Positions 1 to 6,294 of a stretch of DNA of 7,685 nucleotides are shown here, in pieces. How positions within the stretch are numbered: position 1 is the first letter of the stretch; each line of letters opens with the position of its first letter. Position numbers and translations under genes: made by a program. Below the pieces are notes generated by a model. That model was given only the letters and a program-made list of their open reading frames with translations, had not been told where the DNA came from and made no database searches. Origin of the DNA: Thaumasiovibrio sp043421945 (GTDB lineage: Bacteria; Pseudomonadota; Gammaproteobacteria; Enterobacterales; Vibrionaceae); the NCBI GenBank assembly GCA_043421945.1, contig JBHOGO010000130.1, positions 1 through 7,685 of the forward strand, given 5' to 3'.

Positions 1-146
1 GCCAAAAATCGCTGGCTCACTGGCGTCTCGAATAAATGATAATTTTCAGGTGCTCAAACACGCATCTTCAAGTTAATGGGGTATAAAATGTACTCTTCTA
101 CCATGATGGTTATGTTTAAGTCCGCTTGTTGAAAGAAGTTCCCTTG

Positions 147-1331
147 TTAACCTGGGTTTCCGTCAGTACGCTTGCGAACAAGCATTGGGATAAAGTGCCA
201 GCAAAAAAGGGTAAAAGCGAAGATCCATAACCCGCCAGTAATTCGAATAAACAAAATGATATCAGCAGGTGAAAGGTAAACCCCTATTGTACGGATCAGC
301 GCAGCAATGCTGAGGGCAAGGTAGGCTGGCCACATGGTTGGTCCTTGGTAAATCTCTCTTCCGGTATGTCCCATAGTGACGCGCGCTAGCATCGATAAAA
401 TTAATCCCCCCAGAGCGCCAATAGCAAAGAGATGTAAGAAGGTGTGATTAACAAAGCCATCTGTTGATATACCACGAATGATTAAACTCATTGGTAAACA
501 GAGGTATGCCGCATGTAAAGACCACACTAATGGCTCACTGAACGTCAACCAAGGCTTCCAACGTAACATTCGGAATAACTGTAAAACGCCAGCTAACAGC
601 ATCAAGGGATGAGACAGTTGAGCAGCCGTTATCGGAAAAAAGCTAAGTAGAAATAGCATCATAAGTGGAATAGTGGCGCTCCACTCTAGCCAAAATATAG
701 GCTCCGGTTTTTTAAATTGAAAGCGTCGAGCGGTGAAGAACGGGATGACACGACCACCCATGACAGAAAGCAGCAAAGCAAACCACCATAACATCGCATG
801 CCACACCGCTTCAGCGCTAAAAGGCGCAACACCTTTGACGGTAGCGTAAGCCGCAAAGTTTGCGACAATTGCTAAAATGAAAAGTGGGGTAAAAAATAGG
901 TTGCGCCAACCTTTAGATTTATAAACTCTGCTCCCGACTTCCCAAGCGACTAGTGAAAGAAAGAGGGCTTCAATGGAGGCCGTCATCCAAAGCGGTACTG
1001 GCATCCAAAGAAGGAATCGAGGTAAAAGCCATAACAGTACCAACAAGGCGAGACGAGTCGATTTTGTGCCCGCTTTCCCCGTCCAGTTTTGAACTGCGGT
1101 TAAGACAAAACCGACAACCACCGCCATTGAAAATCCAAAGATCATCTCATGCACATGCCACCACAGAGCAGGGACTTGTAGGTGCTCAGAAAAGCCGTAT
1201 GGCCATAGCATTAACCAAATGGCGATTGAAATGACGCCATAAAGACCAGCAAGGGTGAAAAAAGGACGAAATCCTAAACGCAGAATGGGCGGGATAGACT
1301 CTTCGCGTTTACGGTCAACAATATTAAGCAC
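147..1331 (-). CDS. nnrS: NnrS family haem-copper membrane protein (NO resistance)
   Basis: Polytopic inner-membrane protein of 394 residues, about 12 hydrophobic segments and few charged stretches. NnrS proteins carry haem and copper and protect against nitrosative stress, without being NO reductases themselves. Family signatures are visible: GFRPFF (20-25), the WHVHEM block (58-63) with two histidines suited to metal binding, GGRVIPFF (192-199), a lone H300 in a helix, and ARVTMGHTGR (316-325). The start is GTG at 1331, chosen because GGAG lies 7 nt upstream (complement of 1339-1342) and the N-terminus fits the family; the next Met is residue 41, inside the first membrane segment. It is divergent from norR and has its own sigma-54 promoter and NorR-type operator, so NO-dependent expression is inferred. 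No terminator is evident downstream. The family call is firm; the biochemical role is known only from relatives. Confidence 0.95.
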   Translation of the reverse strand: MLNIVDRKREESIPPILRLGFRPFFTLAGLYGVISIAIWLMLWPYGFSEHLQVPALWWHVHEMIFGFSMAVVVGFVLTAVQNWTGKAGTKSTRLALLVLLWLLPRFLLWMPVPLWMTASIEALFLSLVAWEVGSRVYKSKGWRNLFFTPLFILAIVANFAAYATVKGVAPFSAEAVWHAMLWWFALLLSVMGGRVIPFFTARRFQFKKPEPIFWLEWSATIPLMMLFLLSFFPITAAQLSHPLMLLAGVLQLFRMLRWKPWLTFSEPLVWSLHAAYLCLPMSLIIRGISTDGFVNHTFLHLFAIGALGGLILSMLARVTMGHTGREIYQGPTMWPAYLALSIAALIRTIGVYLSPADIILFIRITGGLWIFAFTLFCWHFIPMLVRKRTDGNPG

Positions 1332-1383
1332 GGTACAACTCCAGTAGAGGTAAGGTATTTACTCATTTCGTTGATAGCTATAA

Positions 1384-1399
1384 AGCATGAGTCATGCCA
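1384..1399 (-). promoter_or_regulatory. Sigma-54 (-24/-12) promoter of nnrS
   Basis: Read on the minus strand this is TGGCATGACTCATGCT, against the consensus TGGCAYR-N4-TTGCW. The GG at -24 and GC at -12 are separated by exactly 10 bases. Transcription would start near 1373, giving a leader of about 42 nt before the GTG of nnrS. Its presence next to a gene for the sigma-54 activator NorR, with a NorR-type inverted repeat about 97 bp upstream, makes chance unlikely. The start site is inferred from spacing. Confidence 0.85.
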
Positions 1400-1461
1400 A
1401 TAATGTTTTTATAATATATTCAATGCTTTATACAGCGGTTGATATTCTCTAAGTTAACTTT

Positions 1462-1478
1462 GATGTCAAATTAACATC
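1462..1478. promoter_or_regulatory. NorR-type operator (enhancer site) for nnrS
   Basis: GATGTCA-AAT-TAACATC is a 17-bp inverted repeat with one mismatch and fits the NorR rule GT-N7-AC (GT 1465-1466, AC 1474-1475). It shares its extended GATGTCA arm with the operators ahead of hcp. The centre (1470) lies about 97 bp upstream of the predicted nnrS start, which suits an activator acting by DNA looping. Only one convincing site is visible here; nearby half sites (GTTA at 1453, TGAC at 1487) break the GT-N7-AC rule. Confidence 0.75.
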
Positions 1479-1524
1479 GCATAGTGTGACAAAACCAAGA
1501 AATTTCCCTAAGTGATGTATTATT

Positions 1525-1541
1525 GATGTCAGCTTGATGCT
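1525..1541. promoter_or_regulatory. Degenerate NorR-like site in the norR leader
   Basis: GATGTCA-GCT-TGATGCT keeps a perfect left arm and TGA of the right arm, but has AT instead of AC, so it misses the GT-N7-AC rule by one base. It lies 57-73 bp before the norR start, where binding could give autogenous repression or recruit NorR to the divergent region. It overlaps the stem-loop at 1537-1560. Support is similarity only. Confidence 0.35.
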
Positions 1542-1560
1542 TGTGTTATACATCAAGCAT
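1537..1560. repeat. Inverted repeat / stem-loop upstream of norR
   Basis: Arms ATGCTTG (1537-1543) and CAAGCAT (1554-1560) continue inward as TGT/ACA with a TAT loop, leaving T1553 bulged, for 10 paired bases. An alternative pairing uses GCTTGATG (1532-1539) with CATCAAGC (1551-1558), and TGATGTAT (1513-1520) also has its complement at 1548-1555. It ends 37 bp before the norR ATG. It could be an RNA hairpin in the norR leader or a protein-binding site; there is no U tract, so it is not a usual terminator. Confidence 0.5.
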
Positions 1561-1597
1561 AGCCGTTGAATGACAGTAGATTGTGAGTGGAGAAAGA

Positions 1598-3121
1598 ATG
1601 TCTGAACAAACCGTCGAGCAGGTGCTATTGCAGATTGCCTTAGATCTAGCGACGAATCTGCCTGAAGGACACCATTACCAACGCCTCATCAATGCGGTCA
1701 ATAAGGTGATGCCATGCGATGCTAGTGCGTTATTTATTTTCGATGAAGATGCCTGTCTAGTACCTGTCGCGGTCAGTGGGCTCTCTTCAACGGTATTAGG
1801 AAGACGTTTTACACCTTCTGCGCACCCACGATTAGCTGCAATTTTAAAGAGCCGCCAGCCCATTCGATTTGATACCAATAGCGAGCTACCCGATCCATTT
1901 GATGGACTAGTGATGAATACCCCTGAGCATGCGATTGATGTACATGACTGCATGGGGTGCAGCTTGTATGTGGATGATCAAATGGTTGGCGCATTAACCC
2001 TTGATGCGCTGGCAGTCGGGGCTTTTTCTCGGATTGATCCACTGACGATTGAAACCTTTGCTGCACTAGCAGCGGCAACGATCCGTAACGTCACCATGTT
2101 CGATGCGTTAAAACAGGCGAATCGACAGCAGAAAAACATAAACCAATTACTTATCCAGCAAGCGAGAGCGAAAGAGGGAGACCTGGTGGGGGTCAGTCCA
2201 CAGATTAAGCAATTACGCCGCAATATAGCGATGGTTGCTCAGTCAAATTTTGTCGTTCTGATCAGTGGTGAAACAGGCACAGGTAAGGAGCTGGTCGCGC
2301 ATGCTGTTCATGCTCAGTCTTCGCGCAGCGATAAGCCAATGGTGTATGTCAATTGTGCTGCGCTGCCAGAGTCTATTGCTGAAAGCGAACTCTTTGGACA
2401 TATTAAAGGCGCATTTACGGGTGCAACCTCACACCGTGCAGGGAAATTTGAGCTTGCCGATGGTGGAACTCTTTTTTTAGATGAAGTGGGGGAGTTACCT
2501 CTATTGCTGCAAGCGAAATTATTGCGAGTGATTCAGCAAGGTGAAGTGCAGCGTGTCGGTGCTGATAAAAATAGCCATGTTGACGTGAGGATTATTGCAG
2601 CGACTAACCGAGCGCTGCCTGAAGAGGTTGAAGCTGGTCGCTTTAGGGCTGACCTTTACCATCGATTGAATGTATTTCCTATTTCTGTCCCAGCTTTGCG
2701 TCAGCGTGAAGGTGATATACCCGTTTTGGCGGGATATTTATTGGAAAAGTTACAGACGCAATTTCACGCACCTAACCTACATATTCACCCAAGAACACTT
2801 GTTTATCTTGAGCAACAAAAATGGCCTGGGAATGTGCGAGAGCTGGAGCATACTCTGATGAGAGCAGGGCTTCAGGCCATTCAGCAAGGCAAAACCGTCA
2901 TTGTGAATCAGCATCTAGGCACACAAGATGAAGAGCAATCACTGCCCGCCGTGCGCTCGTCAAAGCTCTCATTTCGAGAGCGAGTCGATGAGTTTCAAAA
3001 GCAGCAAATTTTAGATGCATTGAGAGAAAATAACGGTGTTTGGGCACAGGCAGCAAAACAGTTAGATATGGACAGAGGAAACTTGTATCGCTTGGGTAAA
3101 AAATTGGGAATAAATCAATGA
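1598..3121 (+). CDS. norR: NO-responsive sigma-54 transcription activator NorR
   Basis: Bacterial enhancer-binding protein of 507 residues (E. coli NorR has 504). Order of domains: GAF sensor (about 10-170), AAA+ (about 195-430), Fis-type helix-turn-helix (about 478-505). The sensor keeps the five residues proposed to bind the mononuclear iron in E. coli NorR: R78, D99 and D102 (in ELPDPFDG), C118 and D136. The AAA+ domain has Walker A GETGTGKE (224-231), the sigma-54 contact loop GAFTGA (271-276) and Walker B GGTLFLDE (289-296). NO binding to the iron is known to relieve GAF inhibition of the ATPase. ATG 1598 is preferred because GGAG (1589-1592) sits 5 nt upstream; a GTG at 1583 would add five residues but would place this Shine-Dalgarno inside the gene. 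It lies divergent from nnrS and directly upstream of hcp-hcr, both with sigma-54 promoters, so it is almost certainly their local activator. Its own promoter is unclear, probably sigma-70. Confidence 0.97.
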   Translation: MSEQTVEQVLLQIALDLATNLPEGHHYQRLINAVNKVMPCDASALFIFDEDACLVPVAVSGLSSTVLGRRFTPSAHPRLAAILKSRQPIRFDTNSELPDPFDGLVMNTPEHAIDVHDCMGCSLYVDDQMVGALTLDALAVGAFSRIDPLTIETFAALAAATIRNVTMFDALKQANRQQKNINQLLIQQARAKEGDLVGVSPQIKQLRRNIAMVAQSNFVVLISGETGTGKELVAHAVHAQSSRSDKPMVYVNCAALPESIAESELFGHIKGAFTGATSHRAGKFELADGGTLFLDEVGELPLLLQAKLLRVIQQGEVQRVGADKNSHVDVRIIAATNRALPEEVEAGRFRADLYHRLNVFPISVPALRQREGDIPVLAGYLLEKLQTQFHAPNLHIHPRTLVYLEQQKWPGNVRELEHTLMRAGLQAIQQGKTVIVNQHLGTQDEEQSLPAVRSSKLSFRERVDEFQKQQILDALRENNGVWAQAAKQLDMDRGNLYRLGKKLGINQ

Positions 3122-3137
3122 ACTATCATGATTTGAC

Positions 3138-3148
3138 GTCAATATGAC
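3138..3148. promoter_or_regulatory. NorR operator 1 for hcp-hcr
   Basis: GTCA-ATA-TGAC is a perfect inverted repeat that satisfies GT-N7-AC. It begins 16 bp after the norR stop codon. Its centre (3143) lies about 109 bp upstream of the predicted hcp start. An additional TGAC immediately to its left (3134-3137) gives a possible extra half site whose partner is not conserved. Confidence 0.8.
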
Positions 3149-3156
3149 ATCGCAAC

Positions 3157-3173
3157 GATGTCACTTTGACATC
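3157..3173. promoter_or_regulatory. NorR operator 2 for hcp-hcr
   Basis: GATGTCA-CTT-TGACATC is a perfect 17-bp inverted repeat containing GT-N7-AC. Its centre (3165) is 22 bp, about two helical turns, from operator 1, placing both on one face of the DNA, and about 87 bp upstream of the predicted start. The arms of operators 1 and 2 also pair with each other (TGACATCG 3145-3152 with CGATGTCA 3156-3163). Paired same-face sites suit oligomer assembly by NorR. Confidence 0.85.
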
Positions 3174-3225
3174 GGCTTGTAATTGGGTTTACTGATAACC
3201 CCTTAAAAAATAGATGGATATGTTT

Positions 3226-3241
3226 TGGCACGGTTAGTGCA
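3226..3241 (+). promoter_or_regulatory. Sigma-54 (-24/-12) promoter of hcp-hcr
   Basis: TGGCACGGTTAGTGCA matches TGGCACG-N4-TTGCW with one change (G for the first T of TTGC). GG (3227-3228) and GC (3239-3240) are exactly 10 bases apart. The predicted start is near 3252, giving a leader of about 77 nt. The AT-rich stretch at about 3203-3216, between operators and promoter, could aid looping; I see no good match to the IHF consensus. Confidence 0.9.
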
Positions 3242-3253
3242 CATAGGTAGTAC

Positions 3254-3274
3254 AAAGAGAGAGGCATACTCTTT
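3254..3274 (+). ncRNA. hcp leader stem-loop 1
   Basis: AAAGAG (3254-3259) pairs with CTCTTT (3269-3274) around a 9-nt loop. If transcription starts near 3252 this hairpin lies at the very 5' end of the hcp message, where it could protect it from 5'-dependent decay. This is a structure call, not a separate RNA gene. Confidence 0.45.
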
Positions 3275-3276
3275 CT

Positions 3277-3299
3277 CCTGAACGTAATAGTACGTCAGG
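3277..3299 (+). ncRNA. hcp leader stem-loop 2
   Basis: CCTG (3277-3280) and ACGTA (3282-3286) pair with TACGT (3291-3295) and CAGG (3296-3299), giving nine base pairs, one bulged A (3281) and a 4-nt ATAG loop. It lies 2 nt after stem-loop 1 and 17 nt before the Shine-Dalgarno AGGAG (3317-3321), which remains free. No U tract follows, so termination is unlikely; message stability or a protein contact is possible. Confidence 0.55.
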
Positions 3300-3328
3300 T
3301 GGTCTTTATACTAGCTAGGAGCTAATCA

Positions 3329-4990
3329 ATGTTCTGTATTCAATGTGAGCAAACCATTCAAACCCCTGTCTCTAAAGGGTGCTCATTTGCACAAGGGATG
3401 TGTGGTAAAACCGCAGAAGTGTCCGACTTACAAGATGTATTAGTACATGCGCTACAAGGATTATCATTCTGGGCTAGTGCTGGACGTCAATATGGAATTA
3501 TTGATGCTGATATCGATCAATGGGCAGCAAAAGCGTTCTTTGCGACGTTAACTAACGTCAACTTCGATCCTGACCGTATTACTGAGTTTTCAATTCAAGC
3601 ACGACACTACATTGATACGTTGTCATCATCAGTAAAGGCAGCAGCATTATTATCAGGCAAACCGCTACCAGAATTAACGAAAGCGGCACTGTTTGAGGTA
3701 CCACAAACGGCAGAAGCGATGTTAGCCACTGCGGAACAAGTGGCTGTAAACCGAGGTCATGAAACCGTTCATGAAGATATCATCGGTTTACGTTTATTGT
3801 GTCTATATGGCTTAAAAGGTGCCGCTGCTTATATGGAGCATGCGCGTGTACTCGGGCAAACTGATACGAAAGTTTTCGCCGAGTATCATGAAATTATGGC
3901 TTGGTTGGGTGATGATCCTGAAGAATCGTCAGCACTGCTTGATACATCAATGAAAATTGGTTTGCTGAACTACACCATTATGGCAATGCTGGATAAAGGT
4001 GAAACTGACACCTTTGGTCACCCAGCGCCGACACAAGTTAACGTGAAACCCGTGAAAGGTAAGGCGATACTGGTTTCTGGTCATGACTTGCATGATTTAG
4101 AAAAAATCCTACAGCAAACCGAAGGTCGTGGTATTAATGTATATACCAATGGTGAAATGCTACCAGCACACGCCTATCCCGAGCTCAACAAATACCCTCA
4201 TTTAGTGGGTAACTACGGCAGCGCATGGCAAAATCAGCAAAAAGAGTTTGCGAACTTTCCTGGTGCAATCGTGATGACTTCTAACTGCTTGCTAAACCCA
4301 AATGTTGGTCAATATGCAGATCGCCTGTTTACACGTAGTATTGTGGGCTGGCCGGGTGTGTCACACCTTGAAGGTGATGATTTTAGTGCTGTTGTTGAAT
4401 GTGCGCTGGCGCAGCAGGGCTTTGCACACAATGAACTCGAGCACTGGATCACGGTGGGCTTCGGGCGAAATGCACTAATGGAAGCTGCCCCGGCAGTGAT
4501 TGATCAGGTTAAACAAGGCAATATCTCGCACTTTTTCCTAGTCGGCGGTTGTGACGGCGATAAGCAAGAGCGCAGCTATTACACGGAATTTACTCAACAA
4601 GCACCGGAAGATAGCCTAATTCTGACATTAGCATGTGGTAAGTATCGTTTTAATAAGCAAGAGTTTGGCGACATTAACGGTATTCCTCGCTTACTCGACG
4701 TGGGTCAGTGTAATGATGCTTATTCTGCGATTCAGCTCGCTCTCGCGTTAGCGCAAGAGTTCGAGTGTGGTATTAATGAACTACCACTGACGTTGGTGTT
4801 GTCTTGGTTTGAGCAAAAAGCGATTGTTATCTTGCTCACTTTGCTCGCTCTTGGCGTGAAAGGGATTTATACCGGCCCAACAGCACCACCATTCTTAACG
4901 GATAATTTGATGAAAACTCTTGAAGAGAAGTTTGATATGCGCAGCATCACAACCGTTGATGCGGATCTAAAAACCATTCTTTCTGCTTAA
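3329..4990 (+). CDS. hcp: Hydroxylamine reductase / hybrid-cluster protein, NO reductase
   Basis: Cytoplasmic iron-sulfur enzyme of 553 residues (E. coli Hcp 550). Known activities are reduction of NO to N2O at low concentration, reduction of hydroxylamine to ammonia, and a role in protein S-nitrosylation. The N-terminal cysteines C3-x2-C6-x11-C18-x6-C25 define class II Hcp, the type of facultative anaerobes whose proximal cluster is [2Fe-2S] in E. coli. All hybrid-cluster ligands are present: H252, E276, C320, C408 (the persulfide position), C436, C461, E495 and K497. AGGAG ends 7 nt before the ATG. A sigma-54 promoter and two NorR-type operators lie upstream, and hcr follows after 49 bp as its electron donor. 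There is no frameshift or missing residue, so an active enzyme is expected. That NO is the physiological substrate here is inferred from NorR control. Confidence 0.98.
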   Translation: MFCIQCEQTIQTPVSKGCSFAQGMCGKTAEVSDLQDVLVHALQGLSFWASAGRQYGIIDADIDQWAAKAFFATLTNVNFDPDRITEFSIQARHYIDTLSSSVKAAALLSGKPLPELTKAALFEVPQTAEAMLATAEQVAVNRGHETVHEDIIGLRLLCLYGLKGAAAYMEHARVLGQTDTKVFAEYHEIMAWLGDDPEESSALLDTSMKIGLLNYTIMAMLDKGETDTFGHPAPTQVNVKPVKGKAILVSGHDLHDLEKILQQTEGRGINVYTNGEMLPAHAYPELNKYPHLVGNYGSAWQNQQKEFANFPGAIVMTSNCLLNPNVGQYADRLFTRSIVGWPGVSHLEGDDFSAVVECALAQQGFAHNELEHWITVGFGRNALMEAAPAVIDQVKQGNISHFFLVGGCDGDKQERSYYTEFTQQAPEDSLILTLACGKYRFNKQEFGDINGIPRLLDVGQCNDAYSAIQLALALAQEFECGINELPLTLVLSWFEQKAIVILLTLLALGVKGIYTGPTAPPFLTDNLMKTLEEKFDMRSITTVDADLKTILSA

Positions 4991-4998
4991 TTGAGTTA

Positions 4999-5024
4999 GG
5001 CCTCTTTAGCTAACTAGAGGGGCC
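4999..5024 (+). repeat. Stem-loop between hcp and hcr
   Basis: GGCCTCT (4999-5005) faces AGAGG (5016-5020) and GGCC (5021-5024): a 5-bp CCTCT/AGAGG core, or a longer stem that bulges two G residues. The loop holds the self-complementary TTAGCTAA. The bases that follow are GTTTAGAGAATTATT, not a run of T, so full termination is unlikely. It could be a partial terminator or processing barrier that lowers Hcr relative to Hcp; hcr also has only a weak Shine-Dalgarno (AGAG, 5029-5032). Confidence 0.5.
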
Positions 5025-5039
5025 GTTTAGAGAATTATT

Positions 5040-6080
5040 ATGTCTTATATTTCTGTTTGTTGTGACCGAAAGTGGTCAGAAGCCAATGGTGCCGTCACAA
5101 TAGAGTTTGCTGGTACGCAGCTACCAGAGCCAAAGCCGGGGCAATTTGTTACATTGGGTGTCGAAATTGATGATGGCATCCATTACCGAGCGTATTCTAT
5201 AAGCGGCATTACTGCGCAAGGTGCAGTGCAATTAACGGTTAAGAAAATAGCCGGTGGTGAGGTATCCACACATATTGTTGATAGCCTGCAAGTGGGTGAC
5301 CCATTACAGGTCTCAGAGCCTCTAGGCCTATTCAACTGTATTGATGCAGCACCAAAAGATAAGGTTTTGTTACTCAGTGCTGGGAGTGGAATAACACCCT
5401 TAATGGCGATGATCCGCTATTGGGTATTAAATCCAAACCAGCCTGATATTCACCTTGTTCATGTGGCCCCGACAGAGGCAGATACTCTTTTTTATAAAGA
5501 GCTATTATCGCTGCAAGCAAGCGCAAAGATTAAATTATCATTACTCCTTACTCGAACCCGTTCACCTATAAGATTAACGCAAACAGAGTTATTCACACAG
5601 TGCCCTGATCTTGGTGAACGCAGCGCTTATATGTGTGGTCCTGATGGATTAATGAAAGATGCACAGTATTGGTTGCAGGATGCAGGTGTTGATATCAGTG
5701 ATATCCATAAAGAGATCTTTACCTCTGCTCCACTTAACCTACAAGCGGCTTCAGCTTCTGTAGAAACAGATTTATCTGATGTAGAAAAGGCTTCAGTCAA
5801 TGTAGATATGGCTTCGACCCGAGGTTCTGTCAATGTGGCTGCGTTTGATGCTCATGCGACCGTCGAGACACCGTCCCCTTTGATTGATGCGCTTGAAGAG
5901 ATGCAACTCCCCATTGTAGCCGCTTGTCGAAGTGGCATCTGCGGATCATGTAAATGCAAAGTGACTAAAGGGGATTACACCGTCACAAGCACGGAAACGC
6001 TGACTGAGCAAGAAATACACGATGGGTATGTACTGGCTTGTTCAACACACGTTGAAGGTGAGTTAGAGGTTGAATTGTAA
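5040..6080 (+). CDS. hcr: NADH oxidoreductase Hcr, electron donor to Hcp
   Basis: Flavin and iron-sulfur reductase of 346 residues that passes electrons from NADH to Hcp; in E. coli it also keeps Hcp from being damaged by NO. Domains: FAD-binding barrel (about 1-100) with RAYSIS (50-55); NAD-binding domain (about 105-225) with AGSGITP (114-120) and CGPDG (199-203); and a C-terminal plant-type [2Fe-2S] ferredoxin (about 265-346) with C296-x4-C301-x2-C304 and C334. This FNR-plus-ferredoxin layout is that of Hcr. The protein is about 24 residues longer than E. coli Hcr (322); a likely source is the linker at about 231-278, which carries related ASVETD, ASVNVD and GSVNVA segments. It is 49 bp downstream of hcp, with no promoter visible between, so one operon is likely. 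Translation starts at ATG 5040 behind a weak AGAG 7 nt upstream. Confidence 0.95.
   Translation: MSYISVCCDRKWSEANGAVTIEFAGTQLPEPKPGQFVTLGVEIDDGIHYRAYSISGITAQGAVQLTVKKIAGGEVSTHIVDSLQVGDPLQVSEPLGLFNCIDAAPKDKVLLLSAGSGITPLMAMIRYWVLNPNQPDIHLVHVAPTEADTLFYKELLSLQASAKIKLSLLLTRTRSPIRLTQTELFTQCPDLGERSAYMCGPDGLMKDAQYWLQDAGVDISDIHKEIFTSAPLNLQAASASVETDLSDVEKASVNVDMASTRGSVNVAAFDAHATVETPSPLIDALEEMQLPIVAACRSGICGSCKCKVTKGDYTVTSTETLTEQEIHDGYVLACSTHVEGELEVEL
5754..5840 (+). repeat. Degenerate tandem repeat coding the Hcr linker
   Basis: Three related in-frame units begin at 5754, 5790 and 5823 (spacing 36 and 33 bp). The second and third share TTC(A/T)GTCAATGT followed by (A/G)G. They encode ASVETD (239-244), ASVNVD (251-256) and GSVNVA (262-267). 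Multiples of three keep the frame, consistent with linker growth by small duplications. Confidence 0.55.
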
Positions 6081-6133
6081 TGCTGAATTAGATTCTTCAT
6101 CTTCCGTCGCTGTCATTGAGAACTTTTCGAGTG

Positions 6134-6181
6134 ATTGAAATAGCTTACTATTGAGATGGCTTGTTATTGAAAAAGCTTATG
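6134..6181. repeat. Three head-to-tail 16-bp repeats upstream of aqpZ
   Basis: Units ATTGAAATAGCTTACT (6134-6149), ATTGAGATGGCTTGTT (6150-6165) and ATTGAAAAAGCTTATG (6166-6181) abut with no gap and agree at 12, 11 and 13 of 16 positions in pairwise comparison. All share ATTGA-N4-GCTT. A looser relative starts at 6115. The 16-bp period is not a multiple of three and stop codons interrupt it, so it is not coding. TTATTGA (6164-6170) can also pair with TCAATAA (6206-6212), with GCTT/AAGC inside. The 214-bp gap between hcr and aqpZ has no other clear feature: no convincing sigma-70 or sigma-54 promoter, and no terminator for hcr. Confidence 0.65.
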
Positions 6182-6294
6182 AGTAAAAAGCATCATCGTG
6201 AAAGCTCAATAATGAGAAGGAAGAAGAATCGCGCCGCGTTTTTATGAAAAATCTCCCATACTATGCCATTGAGTGACTAAAAAAGGAAAGTTCC

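Noticed and set aside
1..76. Possible C-terminal tail of a plus-strand gene (open frame from base 2, 24 codons, stop at 74-76)
   Set aside because: All three plus frames end within 76 bases and the stretch is too short to recognise; it may be a gene tail convergent with nnrS but cannot be supported.
953..1234. Plus-strand open frame opposite nnrS, and similar frames inside norR, hcr and aqpZ
   Set aside because: They lie antisense or out of frame within well-supported genes, with unlikely composition and no ribosome site; treated as shadows.
1432..1444. IHF-like site (TTGATA half) between the nnrS operator and promoter
   Set aside because: Only the TTGATW half fits; the YAA half does not.
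1583..1597. Upstream GTG start for norR adding five residues
   Set aside because: The Shine-Dalgarno GGAG at 1589-1592 is correctly placed for ATG 1598 and would lie inside the longer frame; homologues begin near the shorter start.
6112..6123. NorR-like GTCATTGAGAAC before aqpZ
   Set aside because: The spacing is GT-N8-AC, there is no inverted repeat and no GG-N10-GC promoter downstream.
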